Source of the DNA: Pseudofrankia saprophytica
Lineage (GTDB): Bacteria; Actinomycetota; Actinomycetes; Frankiales; Frankiaceae
DNA: 64,000 bases
NCBI RefSeq assembly: GCF_000235425.2
Contig: NZ_KI912266.1
Span: 1,683,686 to 1,747,685 of the forward strand
Direction: 5' to 3'
How positions within the stretch are numbered: the first letter of the stretch is position 1; every line of letters starts with the position of its first letter. This document shows positions 35,864 to 45,814 of the stretch, piece after piece. The notes beneath the pieces are model-generated. The model searched no databases. It had not been told where the DNA came from and saw only the letters and a program-made list of their open reading frames with translations. Position numbers and translations under genes: made by a program.

Positions 35864-37171
35864 TCAGCTCAGCGCCGCGAGTCGGTCAAAAACAGGTCCC
35901 AGCCGCTCGACATAGCGTTCGGGCCGGCTGACCTCGTCGAGACGGCTCTCGTCGAGGGGCAGGCCGCGATCGGCGGCATGCTTGCGCAGCGTCTCCCGGA
36001 ACGGGACGCCGGTCTGCCAGGTCTCCATCGCGGCGGCCTGGGTGATGACGTAGGCGTCCTCCCGGGACAGGCCGGTCTCGACCAGTTCCAGCAGGACGGC
36101 GGAGGTGTAGACCAGCCCGCCGGTGGCGTCGAGGTTCCCGCGCATCCGGTCAACGTCGACGACCAGGCCGGTCACCAGCCGGGTCGTCAGGTTCAGCAGG
36201 TAGTCGGCGCCGGCGGCCGCGTCCGGCAGCGCGATCCGTTCCGTCGAGGAGTGCGAGATGTCCCGCTCGTGCCACAGCGGCACGCCCTCGAGGACGGGGA
36301 CGTACTGGGCCCGCACGATCCGGGCGAGCCCCGCGATCCGTTCGGACATGATCGGGTTCTTCTTGTGGGGCATCGCGGACGAGCCCTTCTGGCCCTTGCC
36401 GAAGGGCTCGGACAGCTCGCGCACCTCGGTGCGCTGCCCGTGCCGGACCTCCAGCGCCACCGCCTCGCACAGTGTGGCGATACCGGCCAGCGCCGCCACC
36501 CAGCTCGCGATGCCGTCGCGCAGCACGACCTGGGTCGCGACCGGCGCGGGGGCCAGGCCCAGCCTCTCGGCGACGTGGCGCTCCACGTCCGGGTCGATGT
36601 TCGAGTACGTCCCCACCGCCCCGGAGATCTTGGCGATGGCGACGTCGGCGCGGGCGGCACGCAGCCGGTCGCGGCAGCGCGCGACGCCGAACGCCAGGTC
36701 CGCGACCCGGTGGCCGAAGACCGTCGGCTCGCCGTGGATGCCGTGGGTGCGCCCGACCCGCAGCGTGGACCGATGGGCGAGCCCCAGGTCGCGCAGCGCC
36801 GCGACCAGGGTGTCCGCCTTGGCGAGCAGGAGGTCGGTCGCCTCGACCAGCTGAAGCGCGAGCGCCGTGTCGAGCAGGTCGGACGACGTCATTCCGAAGT
36901 GGACGTAGGCGGCCGCCGAGCGCGGCTCGGTCTGGTCGGCCCAGGCGGTGAGAAACGCGATCACGTCGTGCTGGGTGACGGCCTCGATCTCGGCGACCGC
37001 CGCCGGCGTCGGTGCCGGCGCCGCGCGCACCGGCTCGACCGCGTCGGCGGGGATGCGCCCGGCGGCGGCGTGCGCCTCCATGGCGAGCACCTCGACCTTG
37101 CACCACAGCTCGTACTTGTACGCCTCCGACCAGACCCGGCCCATCTCGGGCAGGGTGTAACGCTCGATCAT
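35864..37171 (-). CDS. purB: Adenylosuccinate lyase
   Basis: A 435-residue fumarase-superfamily lyase acting twice in purine synthesis (SAICAR to AICAR, and adenylosuccinate to AMP). Signature segments are YVHFGMTSSDLLDTA, the active-site RTHGIHGEPTVFGHR, and the flexible loop GSSAMPHKKNPI, with its catalytic serine. Length is normal. The start overlaps the purE stop (ATGA). The purC start lies 29 bases downstream of its stop. Confidence 0.97.
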   Translation of the reverse strand: MIERYTLPEMGRVWSEAYKYELWCKVEVLAMEAHAAAGRIPADAVEPVRAAPAPTPAAVAEIEAVTQHDVIAFLTAWADQTEPRSAAAYVHFGMTSSDLLDTALALQLVEATDLLLAKADTLVAALRDLGLAHRSTLRVGRTHGIHGEPTVFGHRVADLAFGVARCRDRLRAARADVAIAKISGAVGTYSNIDPDVERHVAERLGLAPAPVATQVVLRDGIASWVAALAGIATLCEAVALEVRHGQRTEVRELSEPFGKGQKGSSAMPHKKNPIMSERIAGLARIVRAQYVPVLEGVPLWHERDISHSSTERIALPDAAAGADYLLNLTTRLVTGLVVDVDRMRGNLDATGGLVYTSAVLLELVETGLSREDAYVITQAAAMETWQTGVPFRETLRKHAADRGLPLDESRLDEVSRPERYVERLGPVFDRLAALS

Positions 37172-37755
37172 GCCGACACGCCGGCGGGCGCCGCGGCGGC
37201 CGCCGTCACGCGGGCGAGCCCGTCCGCCGCCGCGCGCTCGAAGTCGTCCTTGTAGGTGGCGAGCTTGCCGGCGAGCTCCTGGTCGGCCAGGGCCAGGATC
37301 TGGACGGCGAGCACGGCCGCGTTGGTGGCGTTGTTCAGGCCGACGGTGGCCACCGCGACGCCCGGCGGCATCTGGGCGATGGCGAGCATCGAGTCCATCC
37401 CGTCGAGCGCGCCCCCGGAGATCGGGACGCCGATCACCGGCAGCGTGGTGAGCGCGGCGACGGTGCCCGGCAGCGCGGCGGCGAGCCCGGCGCCGGCGAT
37501 GACCACCTGGATGCCTCGGCCGCGCAGGCCCTCCACCCAGTCGGCCAGCGTGCGGGGCGCGCGATGGGCCGAGAGCACGGCCTCCTCGTGGGCGACGCCG
37601 AACCGCGCGAGGGTCGCGCCGGCCTTGCTCATCGTCTGCGCGTCCGACGCCGACCCGTACACAACCGCGACCCGCGGGCGGGCGGAGGGGGACTCGGGGG
37701 TGTTGTTGCTGCTCACTTCGCTCCTCGTCGTCGGGGAGGACTCCGGCTCTACCAC
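37168..37755 (-). CDS. purE: N5-carboxyaminoimidazole ribonucleotide mutase
   Basis: A 195-residue PurE that interconverts N5-CAIR and CAIR. A ~28-residue tail precedes VAVVYGSASDAQTM, the phosphate loop that in most class I enzymes reads GSxSDxxxM. The catalytic histidine is in SAHRAP, and the third motif is GAGLAAALPGTVAALT with PVIGVPISGG. The GTG start at 37755 has GGAG eight bases upstream. purK, the usual partner that makes N5-CAIR, is not adjacent or elsewhere in this window. Confidence 0.95.
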   Translation of the reverse strand: MVEPESSPTTRSEVSSNNTPESPSARPRVAVVYGSASDAQTMSKAGATLARFGVAHEEAVLSAHRAPRTLADWVEGLRGRGIQVVIAGAGLAAALPGTVAALTTLPVIGVPISGGALDGMDSMLAIAQMPPGVAVATVGLNNATNAAVLAVQILALADQELAGKLATYKDDFERAAADGLARVTAAAAAPAGVSA

Positions 37756-37821
37756 CGGCAGGTGCTCCTGGGGCGCCCCTACTGCTCGGGGCGGTGACCG
37801 CCTGGCCAGCCTCGCTGGACG

Positions 37822-39123
37822 CTAGCCAGCCTCGCCAGACCCGCCGGCCGAGCCGGCGCGGCGGACGTCCGCGGCGTGGCGCAGCCGCGACGGGTCACCG
37901 ATGTCGGTGCGGTACTGGGCGCCGGCCAGCGAGATCCGGCTGACGGCCTCGTACGCCGATCCTCGCGCGGACTCGAGGTTGGAACCGATCGCCGTGACGG
38001 ACAACACTCGGCCGCCGGCCGAGACCACTCGTCCGTCCGCGTCGCGTCTCGTCCCGGCGTGCAGGACGTCCACCCCGGTGAGCTTCCCGGCGGCTTCGAG
38101 GCCGCGGATCGGGTCGCCGAGCCGGGGGGTGCCCGGGTAACCGGCGGCGGCCACCACCACGGTGACCGCCGCACCCGACCGCCAGACCGGCGGGCGGCGG
38201 CCCGTCAGCACGTCGGTCAGCGGCGTGCTGAGCAGCGCGAGGATCGCCTGCGTCTCCGGGTCGCCGAACCGGGCGTTGAACTCGACGACGCGCGGCCCGC
38301 GGGCGGTGAGCGCCAGACCCACGTAGAGCAGACCGGTGAACGGGGTGCCGCGCCGGGCCATCTCGGCGACCGTCGGGCGGACGACGGTGGTGACCACCTG
38401 GCCGGCGAGCCCGCGCGAGGCCCAGGGCAGCGGGGCGTAGGCGCCCATCCCGCCGGTGTTCGGACCGGTGTCACCGTCGCCGATCCGCTTGTGGTCCTGG
38501 GCCGGCAACAGCGGTGCCACGGCGCCGTCCTCGGTGACGACCGCGAACAGCGACACCTCCGGGCCGTCGAGGTACTCCTCGAGCACCACGCGGTCGTCCG
38601 GTCCGCGCAGGCAGTCGCGGACGGCCGCGACGGCGGCGTCGCGGTCCTCGGTGACCGTCACCCCCTTGCCGGCGGCCAGCCCGTCGTACTTGACGACGTA
38701 CGGCGGGCCGAAGGTGTCCAGGTCGGCGAGCGCCGGCTCGATCTCGGCGTGGTCCCGGGCCGCGGCCGTCGGCACGCCCGCGGCCCGCATCACCTCCTTG
38801 GCGAACGTCTTGCTGCCCTCGAGGCGCGCCGCGGCGGCGGACGGTCCGAAGCACGGCAGGCCGCGGGCGCGCAGCTCGTCGGCGGCGCCGGCGACCAGGG
38901 GGACCTCCGGGCCGATGATCGTCAACTCGGCGCCGACGGACTCGGCGACGGCGGCCACCGCGTCCGGGTCGGCCACGTCGAGCGGGCGGCCCTCGGCGAG
39001 GTCGGCGATGCCGGCGTTGCCCGGCGCGCAGACGATCGAGCCGACGCGGGGGTCGCGGGCGAGCGCCCGGCACAGCGCGTGCTCCCGGCCGCCCGAGCCG
39101 ATCACAAGGACCTTCATGCTCAC
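37822..39123 (-). CDS. purD: Phosphoribosylamine--glycine ligase
   Basis: A 433-residue GAR synthetase of the ATP-grasp family joining phosphoribosylamine and glycine. It has the N-terminal VLVIGSGGREHALCRAL, the ATP-grasp YVVKYDGLAAGKGVTV, EEYLDGPEVSLFAV, the signature LLPAQDHKRIGDGDTGPNTG, and FNARFGDPETQ. The GTG at 39123 is four bases behind AGAGGTGG; an ATG two codons later gives the commoner start MKVLVIG. The C-terminal ~15 residues are Gly/Ala/Arg-rich. It leads the purE-purB-purC group after a 66-base gap. Confidence 0.97.
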   Translation of the reverse strand: MSMKVLVIGSGGREHALCRALARDPRVGSIVCAPGNAGIADLAEGRPLDVADPDAVAAVAESVGAELTIIGPEVPLVAGAADELRARGLPCFGPSAAAARLEGSKTFAKEVMRAAGVPTAAARDHAEIEPALADLDTFGPPYVVKYDGLAAGKGVTVTEDRDAAVAAVRDCLRGPDDRVVLEEYLDGPEVSLFAVVTEDGAVAPLLPAQDHKRIGDGDTGPNTGGMGAYAPLPWASRGLAGQVVTTVVRPTVAEMARRGTPFTGLLYVGLALTARGPRVVEFNARFGDPETQAILALLSTPLTDVLTGRRPPVWRSGAAVTVVVAAAGYPGTPRLGDPIRGLEAAGKLTGVDVLHAGTRRDADGRVVSAGGRVLSVTAIGSNLESARGSAYEAVSRISLAGAQYRTDIGDPSRLRHAADVRRAGSAGGSGEAG

Positions 39124-39350
39124 GCAGCCACCTCTGGAGACACCCGGCCAGGCGGTCGTGGGCGTCGTACGCCGTGCGTCATCGGTCCGTCGGTCCTTTG
39201 CCTGTCGGGGGGCCGCTGCGGGCCGTCACCCCCGGAACCGGCGACACCGGTCGGCGGGGACCTTGGGCCCGGGCCGCACCATACCCGGAAACCGACCTGT
39301 CACCCGATTCCCCGACGCGCGCCTAAAGCCCGAGCCGGGCTCGGTGTGAT

Positions 39351-40325
39351 TCAGAGCCCAACGCCGGCTCGCCACAGCAGCCTGGCCATGCCGTCTACCA
39401 GGTGGAGGGCGCAGCGGCGTGCGTCGACCTCGGCCATGCCCTCGACGATCGACGGCACGTCGACCGGCCAGACCCGGACCTGCCGGCCGAGCACGGTCAG
39501 CGGGGCCGGCAGGTCCCGGCCCTCGAACGTCCGGCCGCCCGGCTCGACGAACAGGTGCAGCGACCGGCCGGCCGACGGGAAGCTCTCACAGCGCCAGTAG
39601 AGCACCGGCCATGCCGCCGGCCGGTTCCTGCCGTGCCAGCGGCCGGGCGACCCGCCGCCCCGGGCGTGCTGGTCGCGGCGTTCGGTCCCCTGCGGAAGGT
39701 CCGCCGTCGAGTCGTCGGCCGCGCGCAGCGCCGCGCGCGGCCGGCCCTCGGCCCGGTGCCGAGCCCGCGCCAGCCGTGGCGCGTCCCGCACCACCCGCAT
39801 CGTCACGGGCGCTACCAGCTCCGCCTCGGCACACAGCTTGAGGAACGCGGCCAGCTGCGCCTCGACGTGGGCGGCGACGGCCGCCGAGCGCTCCCTGCGC
39901 TCCGCCTCAGCCAGCCGGGCGCTGCGCACCCAGTGACTGCCGCGCAGCAGGACGTCGGTGAGGGCGTCGGGCAGCGCCTCGCCCGTCGGAGAGAACCCGA
40001 CCGGCCAGGCGTCGGCGTCCACGTCCGCGCGGTAGCCCCCCGCCCGGACCTGCCAGAGCGGCTCCGCGGGGCCGGCGAGCACGGCGGCGCGGCGCCACAG
40101 GGCCTCGTCCCCACCGGGTGCCACCACCAGCGGGCCACCGGGACCGTCCTCGCCAGGCTGACCGTCGGCGGGCGCGGGCGGCACCATCGATGCGGGCCCG
40201 AAGCTGTTCTCCCTTCGCGCCTCCGGCGGTCCTGGAGTGGGCTGCGGTTCCTCGGACGGGCGGGCGACCACGTGATCAACCTCCCGGCGGCTGCGGGGCG
40301 TGACCAAGAAAGCGTCGCTCGTCAC
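39351..40325 (-). CDS. Conserved-looking protein of unknown function between purA and purD
   Basis: I do not recognise this ~324-residue protein. The N-terminal ~60 residues are Pro/Glu-rich. The middle has a helical stretch rich in Ala, Arg and Glu (EAERRERSAAVAAHVEAQL). The C-terminal ~80 residues look folded (RSLHLFVEPGGRTFEGRDL, then VRVWPVDVPSIVEGMAEV). There is no signal peptide or membrane helix. The start is uncertain: GTG at 40325 is taken, but an ATG near 40186 would also keep the folded part. It lies on the purine strand between purA and purD. Confidence 0.6.
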   Translation of the reverse strand: MTSDAFLVTPRSRREVDHVVARPSEEPQPTPGPPEARRENSFGPASMVPPAPADGQPGEDGPGGPLVVAPGGDEALWRRAAVLAGPAEPLWQVRAGGYRADVDADAWPVGFSPTGEALPDALTDVLLRGSHWVRSARLAEAERRERSAAVAAHVEAQLAAFLKLCAEAELVAPVTMRVVRDAPRLARARHRAEGRPRAALRAADDSTADLPQGTERRDQHARGGGSPGRWHGRNRPAAWPVLYWRCESFPSAGRSLHLFVEPGGRTFEGRDLPAPLTVLGRQVRVWPVDVPSIVEGMAEVDARRCALHLVDGMARLLWRAGVGL

Positions 40326-40401
40326 TGTCCGTAGCGCAAGTTGGTGGCCGCCGGGGGCCGGTGAACGTCCGAGGTTCGTGACCGTCAGAGGTACGTCAAC
40401 G

Positions 40402-41700
<1,299 letters not shown>

Positions 41701-41785
41701 CTAAGAACGAAGCCCCGCCTACCCCACCGATTGGCTGAGTGACGGCTCGGTGCCTGACTGTGCCTTCGACCCCGTGAGCCGATGA

Positions 41786-42214
41786 TCAGTCGGCCTGGGT
41801 GAGCTGGCCAGGGGCGGTCGGGTCGCTGTCGAACAGGAACTTCCCGATCCGCTCGACCTCGGCGGTCTCGCCGATCGCGGCGGCGGCCTGCCCGAGGGCG
41901 GCCAGGGCGCGCAGGAATCCCTGGTTCGGTTCGTGCGACCAGGGGACCGGTCCGTGCCCGCGCCAGCCCGAGCGGCGCAGCGCGTCGAGGCCGCGGTGGT
42001 AGCCGGTGCGCGCGTAGGCGTACGCCTCGACTGGGCGCCCGCCGCCGAGGGCCTCCTCGGCCAACGCAGCCCACGCCGCGCTGGAGGTGGGGAACCGGGC
42101 GGCCACGCGGCTTGCGGCCTCACCCGCGGCGAGCGCCGCCGATGCGGGGTCGACCGGCAGCAGGGTGGCTGGTGGTCCGCCCATGAGATCGGGCCGTCCG
42201 GACGGAGTCGTCAT
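41786..42214 (-). CDS. DUF3151 family protein
   Basis: A 142-residue soluble, mostly helical protein of the actinobacterial DUF3151 family (Mycobacterium homologue near purA and fba). Recognisable pieces are FPTSSAAWAALAEEAL, VEAYAYARTGYHRGLDALRR and the tryptophan-rich GWRGHGPVPWSHEPNQGFLR. The repeated helix pattern resembles a TPR-like bundle. Function is unknown. Its place between purA and the fba region is conserved in actinobacteria as far as I recall, which hints at a metabolic role. Confidence 0.88.
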   Translation of the reverse strand: MTTPSGRPDLMGGPPATLLPVDPASAALAAGEAASRVAARFPTSSAAWAALAEEALGGGRPVEAYAYARTGYHRGLDALRRSGWRGHGPVPWSHEPNQGFLRALAALGQAAAAIGETAEVERIGKFLFDSDPTAPGQLTQAD

Positions 42215-42281
42215 GCCCCAACCGTAGACGGCGCGGCCCCCCGGCCACGGACCGGCCCGCGCGCGGCGTCCGAGCCGTGCG

Positions 42282-43031
42282 TCAGCCCTGGACGGTCGCC
42301 TTCCAGAGGTTCTCGCCGACGACGCCGGGCTCGCCGTCGCTGACCCCGGTCAGGTACGAGTAGAGCGCGGCGACGCCCTGCGACTGCGGGCCGAACTTGC
42401 CGTCGACGGTGAGCGAGAAGCTCTGGTCGCGCATCTGCTGCTGCCAGACGTAGGCGTCGGCGCGCACCTTGCCGCCGTCGGCCGTGGAGATCGTGCCGTG
42501 GAAGCCCGACTGCTGGACCTCGGAGCGGGCCCGGTCGAGCGTCATCGGAGGCTCGGCTGGCTGGACCGCCTGTTGGACCGAGCCGCTGGACGCGGACGAC
42601 GAGACGCCGCCGACCGGCCCGTTGTTGGTCAGGCCAAGCTTCTTGGAGCAGGCCGGCCAGGGGGACCAGCCGCGGGAGTTGTAAAGCCGGTATGCCGCTT
42701 CGTCCTGAACGGCCGGGGCCGCCTCGCTCGGCAGGCCGGAGTAGCCGAGGCCCTGCCAGGTGCGCTTGTCGAACTGGTAGGCGCCGTAGAAGCCGTTGCC
42801 GGTGTTGATCGAGTAATTGCCGCCGGACTCGCACTGACGCAACCGGGCGAAGTCGTCCGGGGTGGCGGCGCCGGCCGGTATCGCGGTGACCGCGAGGCCG
42901 CTGCCCACGAGCGCCGTGACCGCGCCGGTGGTACGCAGCAGGCGGGCGGTCGACGACGGGCCCTGCGGGGCACGGTGCCGGCCTCCCGTCCTGGAGGCGG
43001 ACCGGGCGTCACCGGACTGCTCAGACGGCAT
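42282..43031 (-). CDS. Resuscitation-promoting factor-like transglycosylase, copy 1
   Basis: A 249-residue secreted cell-wall hydrolase. The signal peptide (about residues 30-58) ends in IPAGAATP. The Rpf/transglycosylase-like domain follows with LRQCESGGNYSINTGNGFYG (Glu is the catalytic acid) and AYQFDKRTWQGLGYSG. After a Ser/Val/Pro linker, residues ~165-249 resemble a peptidoglycan-binding domain (LTVDGKFGPQSQGVAALY). Rpf enzymes cut peptidoglycan glycan strands during growth or spore exit. The ATG at 43031 has GGGAAGGGA seven bases before, and the leader upstream carries a c-di-AMP-type riboswitch. It is a paralogue of the gene at 43850. Confidence 0.9.
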   Translation of the reverse strand: MPSEQSGDARSASRTGGRHRAPQGPSSTARLLRTTGAVTALVGSGLAVTAIPAGAATPDDFARLRQCESGGNYSINTGNGFYGAYQFDKRTWQGLGYSGLPSEAAPAVQDEAAYRLYNSRGWSPWPACSKKLGLTNNGPVGGVSSSASSGSVQQAVQPAEPPMTLDRARSEVQQSGFHGTISTADGGKVRADAYVWQQQMRDQSFSLTVDGKFGPQSQGVAALYSYLTGVSDGEPGVVGENLWKATVQG

Positions 43032-43043
43032 GTCGATCCCTTC

Positions 43044-43252
43044 CCTGCGCCTGCGGGGTGAGCTGTCGGGTTCGGGCTGGGAATGCCCGGCCGGTGTCAC
43101 CTCGCGCGTCGCCCGCGGCGTCGCGCCCAGCTGACCGGCTTCACCCCGAGGACGTGACTGTCGTCCCGTCCGGAAGTGGGTCCCCCGCTCCTGCCCGAGC
43201 GGATCGTGCCCCGCGGCAGCGGGGCCATCTCCACACGCGGGTGGGGGCAGGA
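43044..43252 (-). promoter_or_regulatory. ydaO/yuaA-type (cyclic di-AMP) riboswitch leader of rpf copy 1
   Basis: Read on the minus strand, the leader holds the conserved 3' block GAACCCGACAGCTCACC followed by CGCAGGCG, the middle GGGGTGAAGCCGG, and a 5' GGGGGACCCA, in the order of the ydaO aptamer. A plausible P1 stem joins CCTGCCCC (about 43244-43251) with GGCGCAGG next to the ribosome-binding site. Actinobacterial rpf genes are known targets of c-di-AMP riboswitches that switch expression off on ligand binding. Borders are approximate. Confidence 0.75.
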
Positions 43253-43849
43253 CTCGGCGTCCGCCCGCGCGACTCACCCAGGTCGGATGAGTAGCACCGG
43301 ACTGTAGCGAGTCGTCATCCTTCGCCGCAAACCGGGGTCACCCCAACGAAAGGGACGACCCCGGTTCGCGACTGTTCCGGCGGTGGCGCCAGCCACTCGC
43401 TGACGCCGCCCGACCGGCACGCCGGCCGGCGGCCACGCGATCATGATGAGGCTCGCGCGGCCTTCGACTCTGTGGCCGGCGCGACGGCACGGCGGCGAGG
43501 CAGCGACCGTCGTCGCCGCCAGATCCCCTCGCCCCACCGACCAACCGGCGGGCCAAGGCCGCACGCCTCCGACTGGCGGCCGGAGACGGGGTGGGAAAGG
43601 GGTCCCGTCGCCAGCGTGGGCAGCGGTCGGTGGGGGCCGATCGCGGCGAGGTTCCAGTGGCGGCGGGTCGACTGACCTCGCGGGGCCGGCCCGGGAGGGA
43701 GGATCCGGGCGGGTGGCCCAGGCCGAGGCTCCTGCCCGGGATCGGTGTCAGCCGATCCCCGGGAGTTCCGTCAACGACGGGCAATGGCAAAGCCCCGCGT
43801 GACGGGAGGCCTCGGCGAGAAGGTCAGCCGGGCGGTGACGCCTGACGGC
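43253..43849. other. Spacer between rpf copies
   Basis: About 600 bp without a supported gene. It should hold the promoter of rpf copy 1 and the end of the rpf copy 2 transcript. One strong hairpin lies at 43330-43366; otherwise it is GC-rich sequence with no coding signal. Confidence 0.5.
43330..43366. terminator. Intergenic hairpin
   Basis: A 10-bp perfect inverted repeat, AACCGGGGTC ... GACCCCGGTT, with a 17-base loop. It sits between the two rpf genes and may end the copy 2 transcript. No U-tract is present. Confidence 0.4.
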
Positions 43850-44677
43850 TCAGGCGAAGGTGGCGGCCCAGGTCCTCTGGCCGACGACGCCGTCGACGGC
43901 CAGGCCCTTGGCCCGCTGCAGCGCGCGGGCGGCCTCGGCCGAACGCGGCCCGTAGTGCCCGTCGGCGGCGAGGGAATAGCCGATCTTGTTCATCTGGGCC
44001 TGCCAGGACTGGACGTCGGCGCGGTACTGGCCGGCCAGTGCCGTCGTGAAGGGCAGGTGCGCCGTGGTCGAGGAGATCGGCTGGGCCACGAGAGGCGCTC
44101 TGGGGGCCGACCGGGAGGCCTGGCCGGCGCCGGCGGAGCTCGCGCCCGGGGCGAGCTGGTCCGGACCCATCCCGCGGCCGCATTCCGGCCACTGGCCAAA
44201 GCCGGAGCGCTGCGCCAGCCGCAGCGCCGCCTCGTCCTGAACCGCCGGTGGCGCGGCACTCGGCAGCCCCGAATATCCGAGGCTCTGCCACGTCCTCACG
44301 GAGAACTGGTACGCGCCGTAGTATCCGTTGCCGGTATTGATGGAATAGTTTCCGCCCGACTCGCACTGGCGCAGTTCTGCCCAGGTGGAAGAGGCGTTCG
44401 CGGGTGTCGCGACGGCGAGTGTGCCGCCCACGGCCGCGGCGATGACGGGAACTGCCGCGAGGGACTTGCGTAGCCGGCGTGCCGGGGACGTGACGGCTCG
44501 CCGGGGTTCCCGGGAATTCCGGGGAGAAACCTGGCGGATCGGCCCCGCCGATTCGCCAGCTCGGGGGCTGACGGAGACGCGCACGCTCGTGGTGCCGTCT
44601 GGCGGACATTCGGCCACCGGCGGAACGAAACGACCGCCGGGCATGCGATGTCGACCAGGGGTACTTGATTCGGACAT
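43850..44677 (-). CDS. Resuscitation-promoting factor-like transglycosylase, copy 2
   Basis: A 275-residue secreted paralogue of the gene at 42282. A long basic N-terminal region leads into the signal peptide (LAAVPVIAAAVGGTLAVATP). The Rpf domain follows with LRQCESGGNYSINTGNGYYG and AYQFSVRTWQSLGYSGLPSA. A linker precedes the C-terminal peptidoglycan-binding domain (YSLAADGHYGPRSAEAARAL, then VDGVVGQRTWAATF). The ATG at 44677 is behind GGGAAGGGC. An earlier ATG would place translation inside the riboswitch, so it is rejected. This C-terminal domain matches the standard PG-binding fold better than that of copy 1. Confidence 0.9.
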   Translation of the reverse strand: MSESSTPGRHRMPGGRFVPPVAECPPDGTTSVRVSVSPRAGESAGPIRQVSPRNSREPRRAVTSPARRLRKSLAAVPVIAAAVGGTLAVATPANASSTWAELRQCESGGNYSINTGNGYYGAYQFSVRTWQSLGYSGLPSAAPPAVQDEAALRLAQRSGFGQWPECGRGMGPDQLAPGASSAGAGQASRSAPRAPLVAQPISSTTAHLPFTTALAGQYRADVQSWQAQMNKIGYSLAADGHYGPRSAEAARALQRAKGLAVDGVVGQRTWAATFA

Positions 44678-44691
44678 GCGTGATTGCCCTT

Positions 44692-44860
44692 CCCCACGCC
44701 TGCGAGGTGAGCTGTCGGGTTCGGGCTGGAAAGAGATTGCCCGGCCACGCGACATTTTCGGCTGTTGGGTTGACGCGCTCGGTTCGGCGCGTCAACGAGC
44801 ACAGCGAAAGTCGGTCGGCTTCACCCCTAGGACGCCTGTTGAGGGCGAGGCTGGCGTGGC
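44692..44860 (-). promoter_or_regulatory. ydaO/yuaA-type (cyclic di-AMP) riboswitch leader of rpf copy 2
   Basis: On the minus strand the 3' block AGCCCGAACCCGACAGCTCA, then CCTCGCAGGCG, is nearly identical to the leader of rpf copy 1, and GGGGTGAAGCCG is shared too. A 7-bp P1 closing stem pairs CCACGCC (44853-44859) with GGCGTGG (44694-44700), just ahead of the ribosome-binding site. The GGGGGACCCA element of copy 1 is not obvious here, so this copy may be diverged. Borders are approximate. Confidence 0.7.
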
Positions 44861-45814
44861 GCGCTTTTTGGCCACGCAGGCCGTCGCACTATTGAGCCTT
44901 TTCCGTCACCACTTCGGCTCCACGGGTCTCGTCGGTCCGATCAGGTTGGTGGAAAAGGCCGCTGCCCAGGATCTCTGGATCAGGCGTCCGGATTCGGTTC
45001 CCCCGTTCCTGCCGCTGGTTCAAAACTCGCCGGGCGGGGGCAGGATTCGGCGTGCCGCCCGTTGGGTGCCTGTCCTGTCGCCAGGCACGGCGAAGACCAT
45101 AACCACATTCCTCGGCGTGGCGGCAAGCATTGAAATAGGCACGTGAAGAAGGCCACACCGGCGTGTCGCTGCTTGAAATGTGCCCGAAACGATGTTATCG
45201 CGCGCGTACGCGCGCTCATCTTTCCTACCCGGCTCCGCGGGCGGCGTTTTCTTGCTCTGCGTCGAGGATCTGCTAGCTGGCGGTTTCGTCCCACAAGGGG
45301 CCGGACCGTCCGAGCAGAGGGCCACACGCGGGTCTGGTTCCGTCCGCGTGTCGCGTCGAAAAATAAATCTACCATTCTGCCGTCCGAAGGGCACCTTCGA
45401 TGCTTGCTCGGGCGAAATGCGATCCTCGCTACACCCGCCCCGAATCACCCGGTTCGTGCGCAGATGGTAGTCGAATGAGTGCTCATGGTTGACCATCGAC
45501 AGATTCGACCCCTGTGGCGCACTGGCCAGGCGTGTCCGGTCGTGGTCCGCTTTCGGTGGCGCTAAGTAGTCCACTGTGCAACGGCGAGTAGTCAGTAGTG
45601 ATGCTGACCGCTTTGCCCACCCACGGGTGGACCCGCCGCTCTGGTGGACCTGCCCGTCCGGTAGGCCCGCCCGTCCGGGTGGACCCGCCCGAACGGGCGA
45701 TGGACCGGCCGGGGACAGCAAACGACCCGGGGCCGCCAAGTTGGCGACCCCGGGCCGAAGATCCGACGCCGAGCTAAATCTGGCTGGTGCCCCGGATCGG
45801 ATGGATCTTGGTTT
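44861..45814. other. Gene-poor region between rpf copy 2 and fba
   Basis: About 950 bp with lower GC in the middle (about 45100-45480) and no supported gene. Notable are the 16-bp palindrome GCGCGCGTACGCGCGC near 45200, imperfect repeats of GGTGGACCCGCC-like words at 45620-45695, and the hairpin at 45726-45754. The rpf copy 2 promoter should be at the low-coordinate end. Open frames here have irregular codon use and no ribosome-binding sites. Confidence 0.5.
45726..45754. terminator. Strong intergenic hairpin downstream of fba
   Basis: CCCGGGG pairs with CCCCGGG, and inside it CGCCAA pairs with TTGGCG around a one-base loop, with one C-A mismatch between the stems. It lies ~190 bp past the fba stop, beyond the dispersed repeat, and probably ends the fba transcript. 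Confidence 0.5.
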
